From positions 1 to 11,054 of the forward strand of contig CALIUX010000216.1 in NCBI GenBank assembly GCA_938048505.1: 11,054 bases of DNA, in the 5' to 3' direction. The notes beneath the pieces are model-generated. The model was not told where the DNA came from. It was given only the letters and a program-made list of their open reading frames with translations, and ran no database searches. This document shows, piece after piece, positions 1-7,290 of this stretch; positions within the stretch are counted from its first letter, which is position 1; the number at the start of each line of letters is the position of its first letter. This DNA comes from an uncultured Pseudomonadales bacterium. Lineage in GTDB: Bacteria; Pseudomonadota; Gammaproteobacteria; Pseudomonadales; Cellvibrionaceae. The position numbers and the translations under genes were made by a program.

Positions 1-659
1 CGTCCAATACAATGGCAGCATCCATTACAACGGCCTTTTCCCAAAAGCCTGCGTCATCAACCTTTTGGCGAGAGCTTGCCTCGCAAATCGATCGCCATAC
101 CTCAGCAATGGTTGGGGCTGCATTAGAAGATGATTGGAAAACGCATCAAATGGGTAAGGTGAATATCCAAAGTTCAAGCCTTCCATGGTTGGATTGTTGG
201 GGAGATAGCTATGATGACAAAGAGAAAAAAACCGAAACAATTAGTCGAGGTTGCCATAGCGGCGCAAACATCTATCTGAATCAGAATTTCAATACGGGTT
301 TTATTGAGTATGAATTTATGCTTTTTGATGCCCCGACTTGGCCAACCACCAGTGTTTATCGTCGCTTAGCGGCAGATACAGGCAGGGCATCCCCCGCCAA
401 TTATGGTCCAAAGAAGCACTTGGGGGATTTTACTTGTTCAGATCAGCAGGTGCGTAATGATGCCGGGCTATCTGCTCGCATCAGTTTTTGTCAGCGCCAG
501 TATAAAAATATGCCAAGCCTTTATGATGTTTTTTATATGGCCGTTTCAACCGATCAGCCCAAAACAGGTGCCATGAGTCACTATACGTTGGCGGGTGTCA
601 GCCGTGAGACATCGCAGCGCTTTTTGGCGCATTTTATTGAGGTTCTATCATGGCCTTAA
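1..659 (+). CDS. C-terminal part of an unidentified, probably exported protein
   Basis: The reading frame is open to the left edge (codons from base 3), so the Met at base 12 is probably internal and the 5' end lies outside the window. I do not recognise the family. Numbering from that Met, 215 residues are visible. They include four cysteines (C62, C81, C142, C160) in two closely spaced pairs, which would suit two disulfides and hence a periplasmic or secreted location. Aromatic-rich stretches such as SSSLPWLDCWG and NTGFIEYEFMLF look like a folded beta-rich domain. There is no membrane helix and no catalytic motif that I can name. The stop overlaps the start of the FHA gene by 10 bp, so the two are almost certainly translated from one mRNA and may work together. 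A C-terminal domain of a larger enzyme, for example a protease, is possible but not shown by the sequence. Confidence 0.7.
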   Translation, partial: SNTMAASITTAFSQKPASSTFWRELASQIDRHTSAMVGAALEDDWKTHQMGKVNIQSSSLPWLDCWGDSYDDKEKKTETISRGCHSGANIYLNQNFNTGFIEYEFMLFDAPTWPTTSVYRRLAADTGRASPANYGPKKHLGDFTCSDQQVRNDAGLSARISFCQRQYKNMPSLYDVFYMAVSTDQPKTGAMSHYTLAGVSRETSQRFLAHFIEVLSWP

Positions 660-1756
660 CGAATTCATCAAACATGCCTTCTCTTACGTCAGCTGCTTTG
701 ACCGGCGCAGCGTCGCCAGATTCTTTAGTGGCTTCTCAGTCGATGGCAATTGTACTGGAGCGAATAAACCGCTCTGGCCAGGTGAGCGCCATTCAATCTT
801 TTAACCAGCCGACAGTAAATGTTGGGCGGGCTTATGATCAAGATTATATTGTAGATGATGCCTACGTCGATGCGCTGCATGCGAGGCTTGTGGTTTCGGC
901 TGATGATATGACGCTGACTTGCATTGATTTGGGCAGCGTCAATGGTATTCGCATTGAGCCTCGTCTGGGTAAGCCGTTTCGAGTGATGGGTACCGCGCAG
1001 CTACACAGTGGCGATACCATTATGATAGGGCGCACTCGCTTAAGAGTTATGCAGGGCTTTCAGCCTGTTCCGCCTGCACGAGCTATGACGGCTAGGCATC
1101 AAGGTGTGAGATGGCTCAATCAATGGCGTTTGGCGTTGAGTCTATTGGCGGTGTTAGTTATGTTGTTTGCGCTGGATAATTACCTTGATATGCCGCTTCA
1201 AAAGCATTTGGCGCGGTATGTTACTGAATCCTTTTATGTAGCAATTGCTTGCCTGATATATGCCGGTTTTTGGTCTCTGATTAATCGATCATCCCGTGGT
1301 GATGCCCGTTTTGCGTTACATGTGGTGGTCGCGTGTGGTGGGCTCTTGGTTTTATTGATAGGCCATTGGGCGCTTCTTTGGTTGCGGTACCATTTTGCGT
1401 CGGCAGTATTTTGGTCTTTTGCTCAGCCTGTTATTGTGGCAGCGTACTTATTTGCAGCTGCTTATGTGAGCGTGCGCCTTGCAACCCGAATGGGGAAGGT
1501 TGGTGTGGCATTATTAGCCTCTATTTTGCCGTTGTTGATGCTTGCCAGTGTGCTGCTTAAGTACTATGAAAAGCCTAGGCTACATGATGTAAATTATCAG
1601 CGTGAACTCGTTTCGCCTGTGATCAATCTTCGTCCATCCATTAGCAGTCATGATTTTGTGGCAAAGCAAGCGCGCTATTACGCTAAGGGCGATTCGTCTC
1701 AAAGCGAACCCCTCCAAAACGAACCATCTCAAAAAGAGCTGCTTCAAAGCGAATGA
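650..1756 (+). CDS. FHA-domain integral membrane protein
   Basis: This 368-residue protein has an N-terminal forkhead-associated domain at about residues 33-135, with GR at 59-60, LHARL around H77, DLGSVNG at 93-99, and GDTIMIGRTRLRV near 121-133. FHA domains bind phosphothreonine peptides. About five hydrophobic helices follow (roughly 161-178, 195-211, 221-245, 251-275, 283-303), then a soluble tail ending in four pentapeptide repeats of the SQSEP/LQNEP type. The FHA domain should lie in the cytoplasm, as phosphothreonine readers do. The Ser of the usual SRxH phosphothreonine-binding motif is replaced by Asp74, so binding may be altered or lost. The start is supported by TTGAGG seven bases upstream, inside the preceding gene, whose end it overlaps by 10 bp. 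No kinase or phosphatase gene is visible nearby. The FHA assignment is firm; the biological role is unknown. Confidence 0.85.
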   Translation: MALTNSSNMPSLTSAALTGAASPDSLVASQSMAIVLERINRSGQVSAIQSFNQPTVNVGRAYDQDYIVDDAYVDALHARLVVSADDMTLTCIDLGSVNGIRIEPRLGKPFRVMGTAQLHSGDTIMIGRTRLRVMQGFQPVPPARAMTARHQGVRWLNQWRLALSLLAVLVMLFALDNYLDMPLQKHLARYVTESFYVAIACLIYAGFWSLINRSSRGDARFALHVVVACGGLLVLLIGHWALLWLRYHFASAVFWSFAQPVIVAAYLFAAAYVSVRLATRMGKVGVALLASILPLLMLASVLLKYYEKPRLHDVNYQRELVSPVINLRPSISSHDFVAKQARYYAKGDSSQSEPLQNEPSQKELLQSE

Positions 1757-1846
1757 CTCTAAGTGATATCAAGCCTTAGGCTGCTACATCAAGCTATGCT
1801 AAATCAAACTATGTCACATCAAGCGGCGCCACATCTAATAAGGTCG
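1697..1846 (+). repeat. Degenerate 15-bp tandem repeat array crossing the FHA stop codon
   Basis: Four clear 15-bp units end the FHA gene (1697-1711, 1712-1726, 1727-1741, 1742-1756), each with CAA as second codon, encoding SQSEP, LQNEP, SQKEL and LQSE-stop. After the stop, three further clear 15-bp units lie at 1787-1801, 1802-1816 and 1817-1831, again with CAA at the same place. The CAA phase is exactly 15n throughout (1700, 1715, 1730, 1745, then 1790, 1805, 1820), and the unit at 1757-1771 has TAA where CAA would stand. The simplest inference is one old array, partly coding and partly decayed. Units 5, 6 and 10 match poorly, so continuity is an inference. Confidence 0.65.
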
Positions 1847-1951
1847 CTCAGGCAGTGCGCTTGTTTTAATGGCCTAACTTCTCTTGGCTCGACTTATGCT
1901 TAAGGTTTTTTCTCTGGGTCTAAAAGCCTAAAGTCCATCGCCTAAACCCGT

Positions 1952-1979
1952 TTGCCGAAGTGGTTCCTTTTGCTAACAT
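1952..1979 (+). promoter_or_regulatory. Possible sigma-70 promoter for the DUF4156 gene
   Basis: TTGCCG at 1952-1957 and TAACAT at 1974-1979 are separated by 16 bp. Each matches four of six consensus positions. The expected transcript start is near 1986, giving a leader of about 24 nt before the gene at 2010. A weak match, proposed only because of its good position. Confidence 0.3.
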
Positions 1980-2009
1980 GGCGGCTTTTTAACATAACAG
2001 AGGCTGATT

Positions 2010-2351
2010 ATGACTCAGTGCTTTTTTTTTCGTTTTATACCCACTACTGCAGTTGTTGCACTTACGCTATTTTCTGGCGCTTGCGCATGGGTTAAACCCG
2101 CAGAAGATGCACACCATGTAGCGTTAGTTAAGCCGCAAGCTGTCATGGATTGTAAAAAGCTGGGCATTACAACAGCCTCAACCCTTAACAGCATTGTGGG
2201 TATCCAGCGTAAAGAAGCTGTCAAAGTGAATGAGTTGGTGACGCTCGCTAAAAATGAAGCGGCTGTTATGCAAGGTGATACGATTGTTGCCAAAGGGCCT
2301 TTGGATAAAGGCAAGCAAGACTTTTATGTTTACCGCTGCCATTACGAGTAA
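2010..2351 (+). CDS. DUF4156-type small envelope protein
   Basis: The 113-residue product has an N-terminal hydrophobic export signal (about residues 5-24) followed by Cys25 in the context FSGACAWVKP. The mature part carries C48 in MDCKKLG and the conserved-looking segment NELVTLAKNEAAVMQGDTIV (74-93), ending YRCHYE. This order matches the DUF4156 family of small gammaproteobacterial lipoproteins, related to E. coli YjeI, whose function is unknown. Family members usually have a clear lipobox ending SGC. Here the -3 residue is Ser rather than Leu, so lipidation at C25 is plausible but uncertain, and ordinary signal peptidase cleavage after A24 is an alternative. The start has AGAGG at 1999-2003, six bases upstream. 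Codons 5-7 are a run of nine T. The gene stands alone between the FHA gene and the htpG promoter. Confidence 0.75.
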   Translation: MTQCFFFRFIPTTAVVALTLFSGACAWVKPAEDAHHVALVKPQAVMDCKKLGITTASTLNSIVGIQRKEAVKVNELVTLAKNEAAVMQGDTIVAKGPLDKGKQDFYVYRCHYE

Positions 2352-2443
2352 TACGAGGTCGAGAGCCAAGCACCTTCTTTGCAAGGATGTCGTTAGCACA
2401 AGGCCGTGCAGAAAAACCAAATTAATCCGTTTTAGCATTAAGG
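2352..2443. other. Intergenic stretch before the htpG promoter
   Basis: No gene or convincing terminator is seen. Two very short stems are present (CCTT/AAGG and GCAC/GTGC), neither followed by a T run. Together with the promoter and leader up to 2666 this makes a gene-free interval of 315 bp. Confidence 0.5.
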
Positions 2444-2471
2444 CTTGAAAACACTTCTACCAGCCCCATCT
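2444..2471 (+). promoter_or_regulatory. Heat-shock sigma-32 promoter of htpG
   Basis: CTTGAAA at 2444-2450 and CCCATCT at 2465-2471 are separated by 14 bp. The established RpoH (sigma-32) consensus is CTTGAAA, 11-16 bp, CCCATnT, so every consensus base is present. The expected start of transcription is about 2478-2480. htpG is a known sigma-32 regulon member in E. coli, so motif and gene agree. Confidence 0.88.
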
Positions 2472-2478
2472 ACTGCTC

Positions 2479-2666
2479 AGATAACTTTTTATGATTAAGC
2501 TCATAGGTTATTTGCTTCGTTAGTGCGGGATTCTTTGCCGTAATACTTGTATGCCTAGCGGAGGAATCGCCTCATTGAACTTGATTAAATTCTCATTGCA
2601 GTACTGTTCATTTTTAGAGCCATTTATTGTAGAACCATTTATGGCATAACCAATAGGAGCAACACC
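2479..2666 (+). promoter_or_regulatory. Long 5' leader of htpG
   Basis: If the sigma-32 promoter is used, the htpG mRNA begins with about 188 untranslated nucleotides. The ribosome site AGGAG is at 2655-2659. The segment 2651-2659 can pair imperfectly with 2590-2598 (UUCUCAUUG): eight of nine positions pair, with two G-U wobbles and one A-C mismatch. The intervening loop contains a GCCAT/ATGGC stem (2619-2623 with 2641-2645). Such imperfect masking is typical of RNA thermometers, but a pairing this short can arise by chance in a leader of this length. The leader itself follows from the promoter; thermometer function is only a hypothesis. Confidence 0.45.
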
Positions 2667-4586
2667 ATGACCGTAGAGGCTGCCACAGAAACTCGAGGCT
2701 TTGAAACCGAAGCCAAGCAACTTTTACAGTTGATGATTCACTCACTGTATTCTAATAAAGAAATTTTCTTACGCGAATTGATTTCGAATGCTTCAGATGC
2801 AGCCGATAAACTGCGTTTTGAAGCACTTGCCAATGGCGAGCTATATGAAGGTGACTCAGAGCTGTCTATTCATATCTTGTTCGATAAAGAAGCGAATACA
2901 GTAACGATTCGTGATAACGGCATTGGTATGAATCGTGATGAAGTGATTTCTCATTTAGGGACAATTGCTAAGTCGGGTACGGCTCAATTTTTACAAAATC
3001 TGTCGGGTGATGAGAAAAAAGATTCTCAGCTAATTGGGCAGTTCGGTGTGGGCTTCTACTCTGCCTTTATTGTTGCTGATAAAGTGGATGTCTTCTCTCG
3101 TCGCGCAGGCGATAGCAGTGATCAAGGTGTTCATTGGTCAAGTGCCGGTGAGGCAGATTATCAACTTGCGTCAGTTGATCGCGCTCAACGTGGTACTGAA
3201 ATTGTACTGCACCTTAAGGCTGACGAATCCGAATTTGCCGATGGCTGGCGTTTGCGTTCGGTCATTAAAAAATATTCTGACCATATCTCGCTGCCCATCA
3301 TAATGGAAAAGCAAGAAACGCCTGCAGAAGACGGTGAAGAGAAAGAAGTTGAAATCAAAGAGGTTGAGTTTGAAACCATCAACCGTGCAACCGCGCTTTG
3401 GACACGCTCACGCAGTGAGGTGAGTGATGAAGAATATGGCGAATTTTATAAGCATATTAGCCATGATTTTCAAGAGCCACTGACGTGGAGCCATAACCGC
3501 GTTGAAGGTAAACTCGACTACACGAGCTTGCTTTATGTGCCAGCTAAAGCGGGAATGGATATTCAGTACCGTGATGCAGCAAAAGGCTTAAAGCTCTATG
3601 TTCAACGCACCTTTATTATGGATGAAGCTGAGCAATTCTTGCCGCTTTACCTCCGTTTTATAAAAGGTGTGGTTGACTCCAACGATCTTTCACTCAATGT
3701 GTCGCGTGAAATCTTACAGAAAGACCCCAATATCGATAGCATGAAATCTGCGCTAACCAAGCGTGTGCTCGACATGCTCGATAAACTCTCTAAGAAAGAC
3801 CCAGAAAAATATACAACATTCTGGTCTGAGTTTGGTGAGGTGCTAAAAGAAGGCCCAGCAGAAGATTTTTCTAACCGTGAAAAAATCGCAAAAATCATGC
3901 GCTTTTGTACCACGCAAAGTGAGTCTCATGCGCAAGATCAATCGCTTGATGGTTACATTGAGCGTATGCAAGAAGGGCAAGAAAAAATCTATTACGTGGT
4001 TGCCGAAAATTATAATACCGCCAAAAACAGCCCACATTTAGAAGTCTTTAAGAAAAAAGGCATTGAAGTGTTGTTGTTAACGGATCGTGTTGATGATTGG
4101 TTGATGGGCCATTTGATGGAATACGCTGGTAAGTCTTTCCAAGATGTCGGTAAAGGCGAGCTAGACCTGAGTGCGTTTGAGTCAGAAGAAGACAAAAAAT
4201 CACAAGAATCAGCCGAAAAAGAGCTTGAAGGTTTAGTTGAACGTATGAAGTCTGTCTTGACCGATGATGTAGCGGAAGTACGCATCACTCACCGCTTAAC
4301 TGAGTCACCGGCTTGCTTGGTTGTTGCGAATGATGAAATGGGTGCACAAATGCGTCGCTTATTAGAGTCTGCTGGGCAAGCTGTTCCAGATTCTAAGCCG
4401 ACCATTGAATTGAACCCAGAGCATGTGTTGGTTAAAAAATTAGACCAAGAGCCTGATGAAGACCGCTTTTCTGACCTAGCAAAAGTCTTATTTGACCAAG
4501 CAAGCCTAGCAGAAGGCGGTAGTCTGAAAGATCCCGCTGCTTATGTCCGACGCTTGAATAAGTTGCTGCTAGAATTAGGTAATTAA
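2667..4586 (+). CDS. htpG: Molecular chaperone HtpG (bacterial Hsp90)
   Basis: HtpG is the cytosolic ATP-dependent Hsp90 dimer that remodels client proteins under heat and other stress, working with DnaK. The 639-residue product has the GHKL ATPase domain first: E37 and N41 in [16 protein letters not shown]83 with NGIGM at 84-88, the lid motif [11 protein letters not shown] at 124-134, and GTE near 177-179. A short acidic charged stretch at about 214-236 leads into the middle domain, with the ATPase arginine R347 in LNVSREILQ. The C-terminal dimerisation domain follows and ends without the eukaryotic MEEVD tail, as expected. E. coli HtpG is about 624 residues, so this is full length. AGGAG seven bases before the ATG fixes the start. 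It has its own sigma-32 promoter and its own terminator, so it is a single-gene heat-shock unit. No key residue appears missing. Confidence 0.97.
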   Translation: MTVEAATETRGFETEAKQLLQLMIHSLYSNKEIFLRELISNASDAADKLRFEALANGELYEGDSELSIHILFDKEANTVTIRDNGIGMNRDEVISHLGTIAKSGTAQFLQNLSGDEKKDSQLIGQFGVGFYSAFIVADKVDVFSRRAGDSSDQGVHWSSAGEADYQLASVDRAQRGTEIVLHLKADESEFADGWRLRSVIKKYSDHISLPIIMEKQETPAEDGEEKEVEIKEVEFETINRATALWTRSRSEVSDEEYGEFYKHISHDFQEPLTWSHNRVEGKLDYTSLLYVPAKAGMDIQYRDAAKGLKLYVQRTFIMDEAEQFLPLYLRFIKGVVDSNDLSLNVSREILQKDPNIDSMKSALTKRVLDMLDKLSKKDPEKYTTFWSEFGEVLKEGPAEDFSNREKIAKIMRFCTTQSESHAQDQSLDGYIERMQEGQEKIYYVVAENYNTAKNSPHLEVFKKKGIEVLLLTDRVDDWLMGHLMEYAGKSFQDVGKGELDLSAFESEEDKKSQESAEKELEGLVERMKSVLTDDVAEVRITHRLTESPACLVVANDEMGAQMRRLLESAGQAVPDSKPTIELNPEHVLVKKLDQEPDEDRFSDLAKVLFDQASLAEGGSLKDPAAYVRRLNKLLLELGN

Positions 4587-4587
4587 G

Positions 4588-4631
4588 CATTAGGTATTCA
4601 CTTGCTGCGCGCTAGCACTGAATACCTAATG
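4588..4631. repeat. Long perfect hairpin directly after htpG
   Basis: CATTAGGTATTCA at 4588-4600 is the exact reverse complement of 4619-4631. Inside the 18-nt loop, TGCT (4603-4606) pairs with AGCA (4614-4617), giving a stem of about 17 bp with a small bulge. It starts two bases after the htpG stop codon. No T run follows, so it is not an intrinsic terminator by itself; it may protect the mRNA 3' end or help the terminator just downstream. Confidence 0.7.
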
Positions 4632-4643
4632 ATCGATACGCCC

Positions 4644-4690
4644 AATAGTAAAAAGCCCTGCTGGTTTAACTGGTAGGGCTTTTTACTATT
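4644..4690. terminator. Bidirectional intrinsic terminator between htpG and gpsA
   Basis: AATAGTAAAAAGCCCT at 4644-4659 is the perfect reverse complement of 4675-4690, a 16-bp stem with a 15-nt loop. The stem is GC-rich next to the loop and has A5 on one side and T5 on the other, so it can work in both directions. It ends the htpG transcript and separates it from gpsA. Confidence 0.9.
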
Positions 4691-4755
4691 TCTACATTAT
4701 TCAAACTGCACCTTGCACTCAGTTAAGGTGATGCAAAATAGAGCTTTTAGCAATT

Positions 4756-5778
4756 ATGAGTGAAACAAATCAGCCATTAAATGTTGCCATCTTAGGTGGT
4801 GGAAGCTTTGGCACAGCGATTTCTAATATCATCGCCCATAATGGCCATCACGCAAGAATGTGGATTCGCGATGAGGTGCGTGCGCAAGCCTGTCGTGAAA
4901 CACGAACAAATGAGCGGTATTTACCCGGGTATGCTTTGCATGACTCACTCGAATTTCACAGTGATATTAAAGCCTGTCTTAAGGGTTGTGACGTTGTGGT
5001 GATTGCCATACCTAGCCAATCATTTCGTGAAGTGGCTAAACAAGCCGCCCCCTTTATTGCGCCTGGTACACTTGTGGTGAGTACAACAAAAGGCATTGAG
5101 TGGCAGACTTTTACACTTATGAGCCAAGTGCTTGAGCAAGAACTGCCCGATGTGAAGCTGGGTGTGCTGAGTGGCCCTAATTTTGCCGCAGAAATTGTAA
5201 AACAGCAATATACGGCAAGCGTAGTCGCTAGTGAGCACCCTGAGGTGTTATCGACAGTGCCGAATGTGTTTTCATCGGGTACTTTTCGTGTTTATACCAA
5301 TGAAGACCGCCACGGCGTAGAGCTTGCTGGAGCCCTCAAAAATATTTATGCCTTGGCAACGGGTATGGCAGCGGCATTAGGCTGCGGAAAAAACACCGTG
5401 GCGATGTTGCTCACACGCAGCTTAGCTGAAATGAGCCGTTTTGCGAATGAGCTCGGCGCTAATACGATGACGTTTTTAGGATTGGCCGGAGTAGGGGATT
5501 TAATCTTAACCTGTACATCCGACTTGAGCCGTAATTACCGTGCGGGCTATGCTATTGGCCAAGGCAAAACGCTCGATGAGGCCGTCGCAGAAATTGGGCA
5601 AGCCGTTGAAGGCATTAACACTCTGAAAGCGGTCAGAGAAAAAGCCAATGAGTTAGACGTATACATGCCTCTAGTGCAGGCACTGTATGCAGTGTTGTTT
5701 GAAGGAGAGTGCATTGATGCGATTATCAAGCAGCTTATGTCGGGTGAAGCGACAACAGATGTGGAGTACGATAGATAA
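4756..5778 (+). CDS. gpsA: Glycerol-3-phosphate dehydrogenase [NAD(P)+]
   Basis: GpsA reduces dihydroxyacetone phosphate to sn-glycerol-3-phosphate in the cytosol, the first committed step to the phospholipid backbone. The 340-residue product has the usual family length. It shows the dinucleotide-binding loop GGGSFG at 14-19, IPSQSF at 85-90, STTKGIE with K112, SGPNFAAE at 139-146, the catalytic lysine K195 in [19 protein letters not shown] with D248, and the substrate-binding SRN at 258-260. All expected active-site residues are present. Only a weak ribosome site (TAGAG, 12 bases upstream) precedes the ATG, but the Rossmann loop sits at the normal distance from this start. The gene lies just after the htpG terminator and must have its own promoter, which I could not place convincingly. 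In E. coli the enzyme is inhibited by its product. Confidence 0.97.
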   Translation: MSETNQPLNVAILGGGSFGTAISNIIAHNGHHARMWIRDEVRAQACRETRTNERYLPGYALHDSLEFHSDIKACLKGCDVVVIAIPSQSFREVAKQAAPFIAPGTLVVSTTKGIEWQTFTLMSQVLEQELPDVKLGVLSGPNFAAEIVKQQYTASVVASEHPEVLSTVPNVFSSGTFRVYTNEDRHGVELAGALKNIYALATGMAAALGCGKNTVAMLLTRSLAEMSRFANELGANTMTFLGLAGVGDLILTCTSDLSRNYRAGYAIGQGKTLDEAVAEIGQAVEGINTLKAVREKANELDVYMPLVQALYAVLFEGECIDAIIKQLMSGEATTDVEYDR

Positions 5779-6008
5779 TATCGCACATTCGATACGTCAT
5801 CCCCATAGATCATATCGAAGCTCCTTCTGGTTGTAGCACTCTTAAAAACTTTTTACGGCTATGGCACTGCCTTAGCGCTAAATCAGCTAGGTTGTGTCTG
5901 GCAGCAAAATACGTAATGATGGCCTAAAGGCATATGCTTGGTTGTCTATTGGCCATTACCGCTTTCTTTAGCTTCTGCTAGCCATTTTGTATGTATAAGG
6001 ATTGTATG
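5779..6008. other. Intergenic region gpsA to esterase
   Basis: No gene is visible. An imperfect inverted repeat has GTAATGATGGCC at 5913-5924 facing GGCCATTAC at 5951-5959, with a three-base bulge and a loop of about 26 nt. No clear terminator for gpsA or promoter for the esterase was found. Confidence 0.4.
5997..6001 (+). promoter_or_regulatory. Ribosome binding site that decides the esterase start
   Basis: AAGGA lies seven bases before the ATG at 6009 and four before the ATG at 6006, but downstream of an earlier in-frame ATG at 5991. It therefore favours 6009 (or 6006). A later in-frame ATG at 6051 would give a more typical 26-residue lipoprotein signal but has only a weak, very close site. 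Confidence 0.6.
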
Positions 6009-7208
6009 ATGATCGTACCGTTTCAGTTCAACTCACCTCAATATTGGAAAATGCTTCACTTTGTGCGAGGTATAGGCCGGAATGCTGCATGTGCGGCTTT
6101 TATGATGGCAATGCTTTTATTGTCTGCATGTACCCAAACCCCTGTAAAGGTTGAGCCAGAAGCGGCTATGCAGCCGAATCAATCATCAACAGAGAATGTA
6201 TACAAATTATGGGGGGCGATTAATCATGATTTTTCTTCGAAACACACAGAGCGTGATTACCAAGTAACAATACGATTACCCAACGGGTATGAAAACACCA
6301 CTCATGATTACCCTGTTGTTTATGTTCTAGATGCACAGTGGCAATTTCCCATGATTTACACCATGGCAGGGGCGTTGTGGTATGACGGCGATATGCCCGA
6401 TGTTATTTTAGTGGGTATTGCTTGGAAAGACTTATCGCAACGTAATAAAGACTTAACGCCTATTCCGACGGAGTTTGCTCCTGATGCAGGTGAGGCAGAG
6501 CTTTTTCAGCAATTTTTTAGCGAGGAGCTTTTTCCTTTTGTAGAAGATAATTATCGGGCTTCAAAAAAGCGCGTTGTAACAGGCGGCTCCTCTAGTGCGT
6601 TATTTGTTTTTCATACATTATTGACTGCGCCAGACTTATTTTATGGGTATATCGGAACAAGCCCATCTGTGGGGTGGGGTGATAACGCGCTATTTGACAT
6701 ACTCGATATGACACCGCAAAACCTCTTAATAGAAAACAAGCGCGCCTTAATTGCATGGGGTGAATACGAAGAGCCATTTGGCTTTGCAGGGCAGCTACGT
6801 GAATTCAGTAATGCGTTTAAAAACAAGCAATTTAAAAATCTCACCTTTGTTGACCACCTCGTCACAAACTCCGGGCATGCCGGCGTTAATGCAGAAGCTT
6901 ATACAAGAGGGCTGCAATTAGCGTTCCGTAAGCCGCAAATACAGTTGCCTATGTCGCTACTGGGTCGTTATGCTGGGTTGTATCGCAATGTCGAATCAGG
7001 TAATTCATTTGAATTGGTGCGCTCAGGCAGTCAGCTCTCAATTCACTTTAAGAATGAGCAGCCCATTGTTTTGTCTGCCGCAGATGAAAAGCATCTTTAT
7101 GTAAGAGGTGCCGGCATTCAACTGCAATTTGATCCCGACTTTGAAAATAATCAAAAGCTTGCAGTGAATTTTCATGCTAACCAATCAGTTTTTATAAAAG
7201 ACCAGTAA
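6009..7208 (+). CDS. Lipoprotein esterase, alpha/beta hydrolase of the IroE/esterase-D type
   Basis: The 399-residue product starts with an export signal ending in the lipobox LSAC (Cys41), so it is probably anchored in the envelope. The body resembles the putative esterase family (PF00756: esterase D, IroE and relatives), which cleaves ester bonds of varied substrates. YPVVYVLDAQWQFP lies near 101-114 and a candidate nucleophile Ser194 in TGGSSSA is followed by IGTSPSVGWG, as in the family. A candidate acid lies in AWGEYEEP (near E252) and a candidate catalytic His290 in NSGHAGVNAEAY. The nucleophile elbow reads GGSSS, so the last Gly of GxSxG is Ser196. A separate C-terminal piece from about residue 315 (LLGRYAGLYRN onward) resembles the small beta domain found after some beta-lactamase-like hydrolases. 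The substrate cannot be told from sequence. It is convergent with the next gene and seems monocistronic. Confidence 0.82.
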   Translation: MIVPFQFNSPQYWKMLHFVRGIGRNAACAAFMMAMLLLSACTQTPVKVEPEAAMQPNQSSTENVYKLWGAINHDFSSKHTERDYQVTIRLPNGYENTTHDYPVVYVLDAQWQFPMIYTMAGALWYDGDMPDVILVGIAWKDLSQRNKDLTPIPTEFAPDAGEAELFQQFFSEELFPFVEDNYRASKKRVVTGGSSSALFVFHTLLTAPDLFYGYIGTSPSVGWGDNALFDILDMTPQNLLIENKRALIAWGEYEEPFGFAGQLREFSNAFKNKQFKNLTFVDHLVTNSGHAGVNAEAYTRGLQLAFRKPQIQLPMSLLGRYAGLYRNVESGNSFELVRSGSQLSIHFKNEQPIVLSAADEKHLYVRGAGIQLQFDPDFENNQKLAVNFHANQSVFIKDQ

Positions 7209-7290
7209 CTTTATTTGGTGCATGATTTGGCGCATGGGGTGTGTCATACGCTGTGTGAAGAGCAACCCTCAAAATAGCCTTCTCAGGTCT

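Noticed and set aside
2015..2438. Minus-strand open frames opposite the DUF4156 gene
   Set aside because: They mirror the coding bias of the plus-strand gene and extend into A/T-rich intergenic sequence; no ribosome site or family match.
2491..2523. Tiny open frame (MIKLIGYLLR) in the htpG leader, as a possible leader peptide
   Set aside because: It has no Shine-Dalgarno sequence; T-rich sequence precedes it, and nothing suggests attenuation.
4701..4755. Sigma-70 promoter for gpsA
   Set aside because: Only poor combinations (TTGCAC with CAAAAT at 15 bp) could be made; none is good enough to report as a feature.
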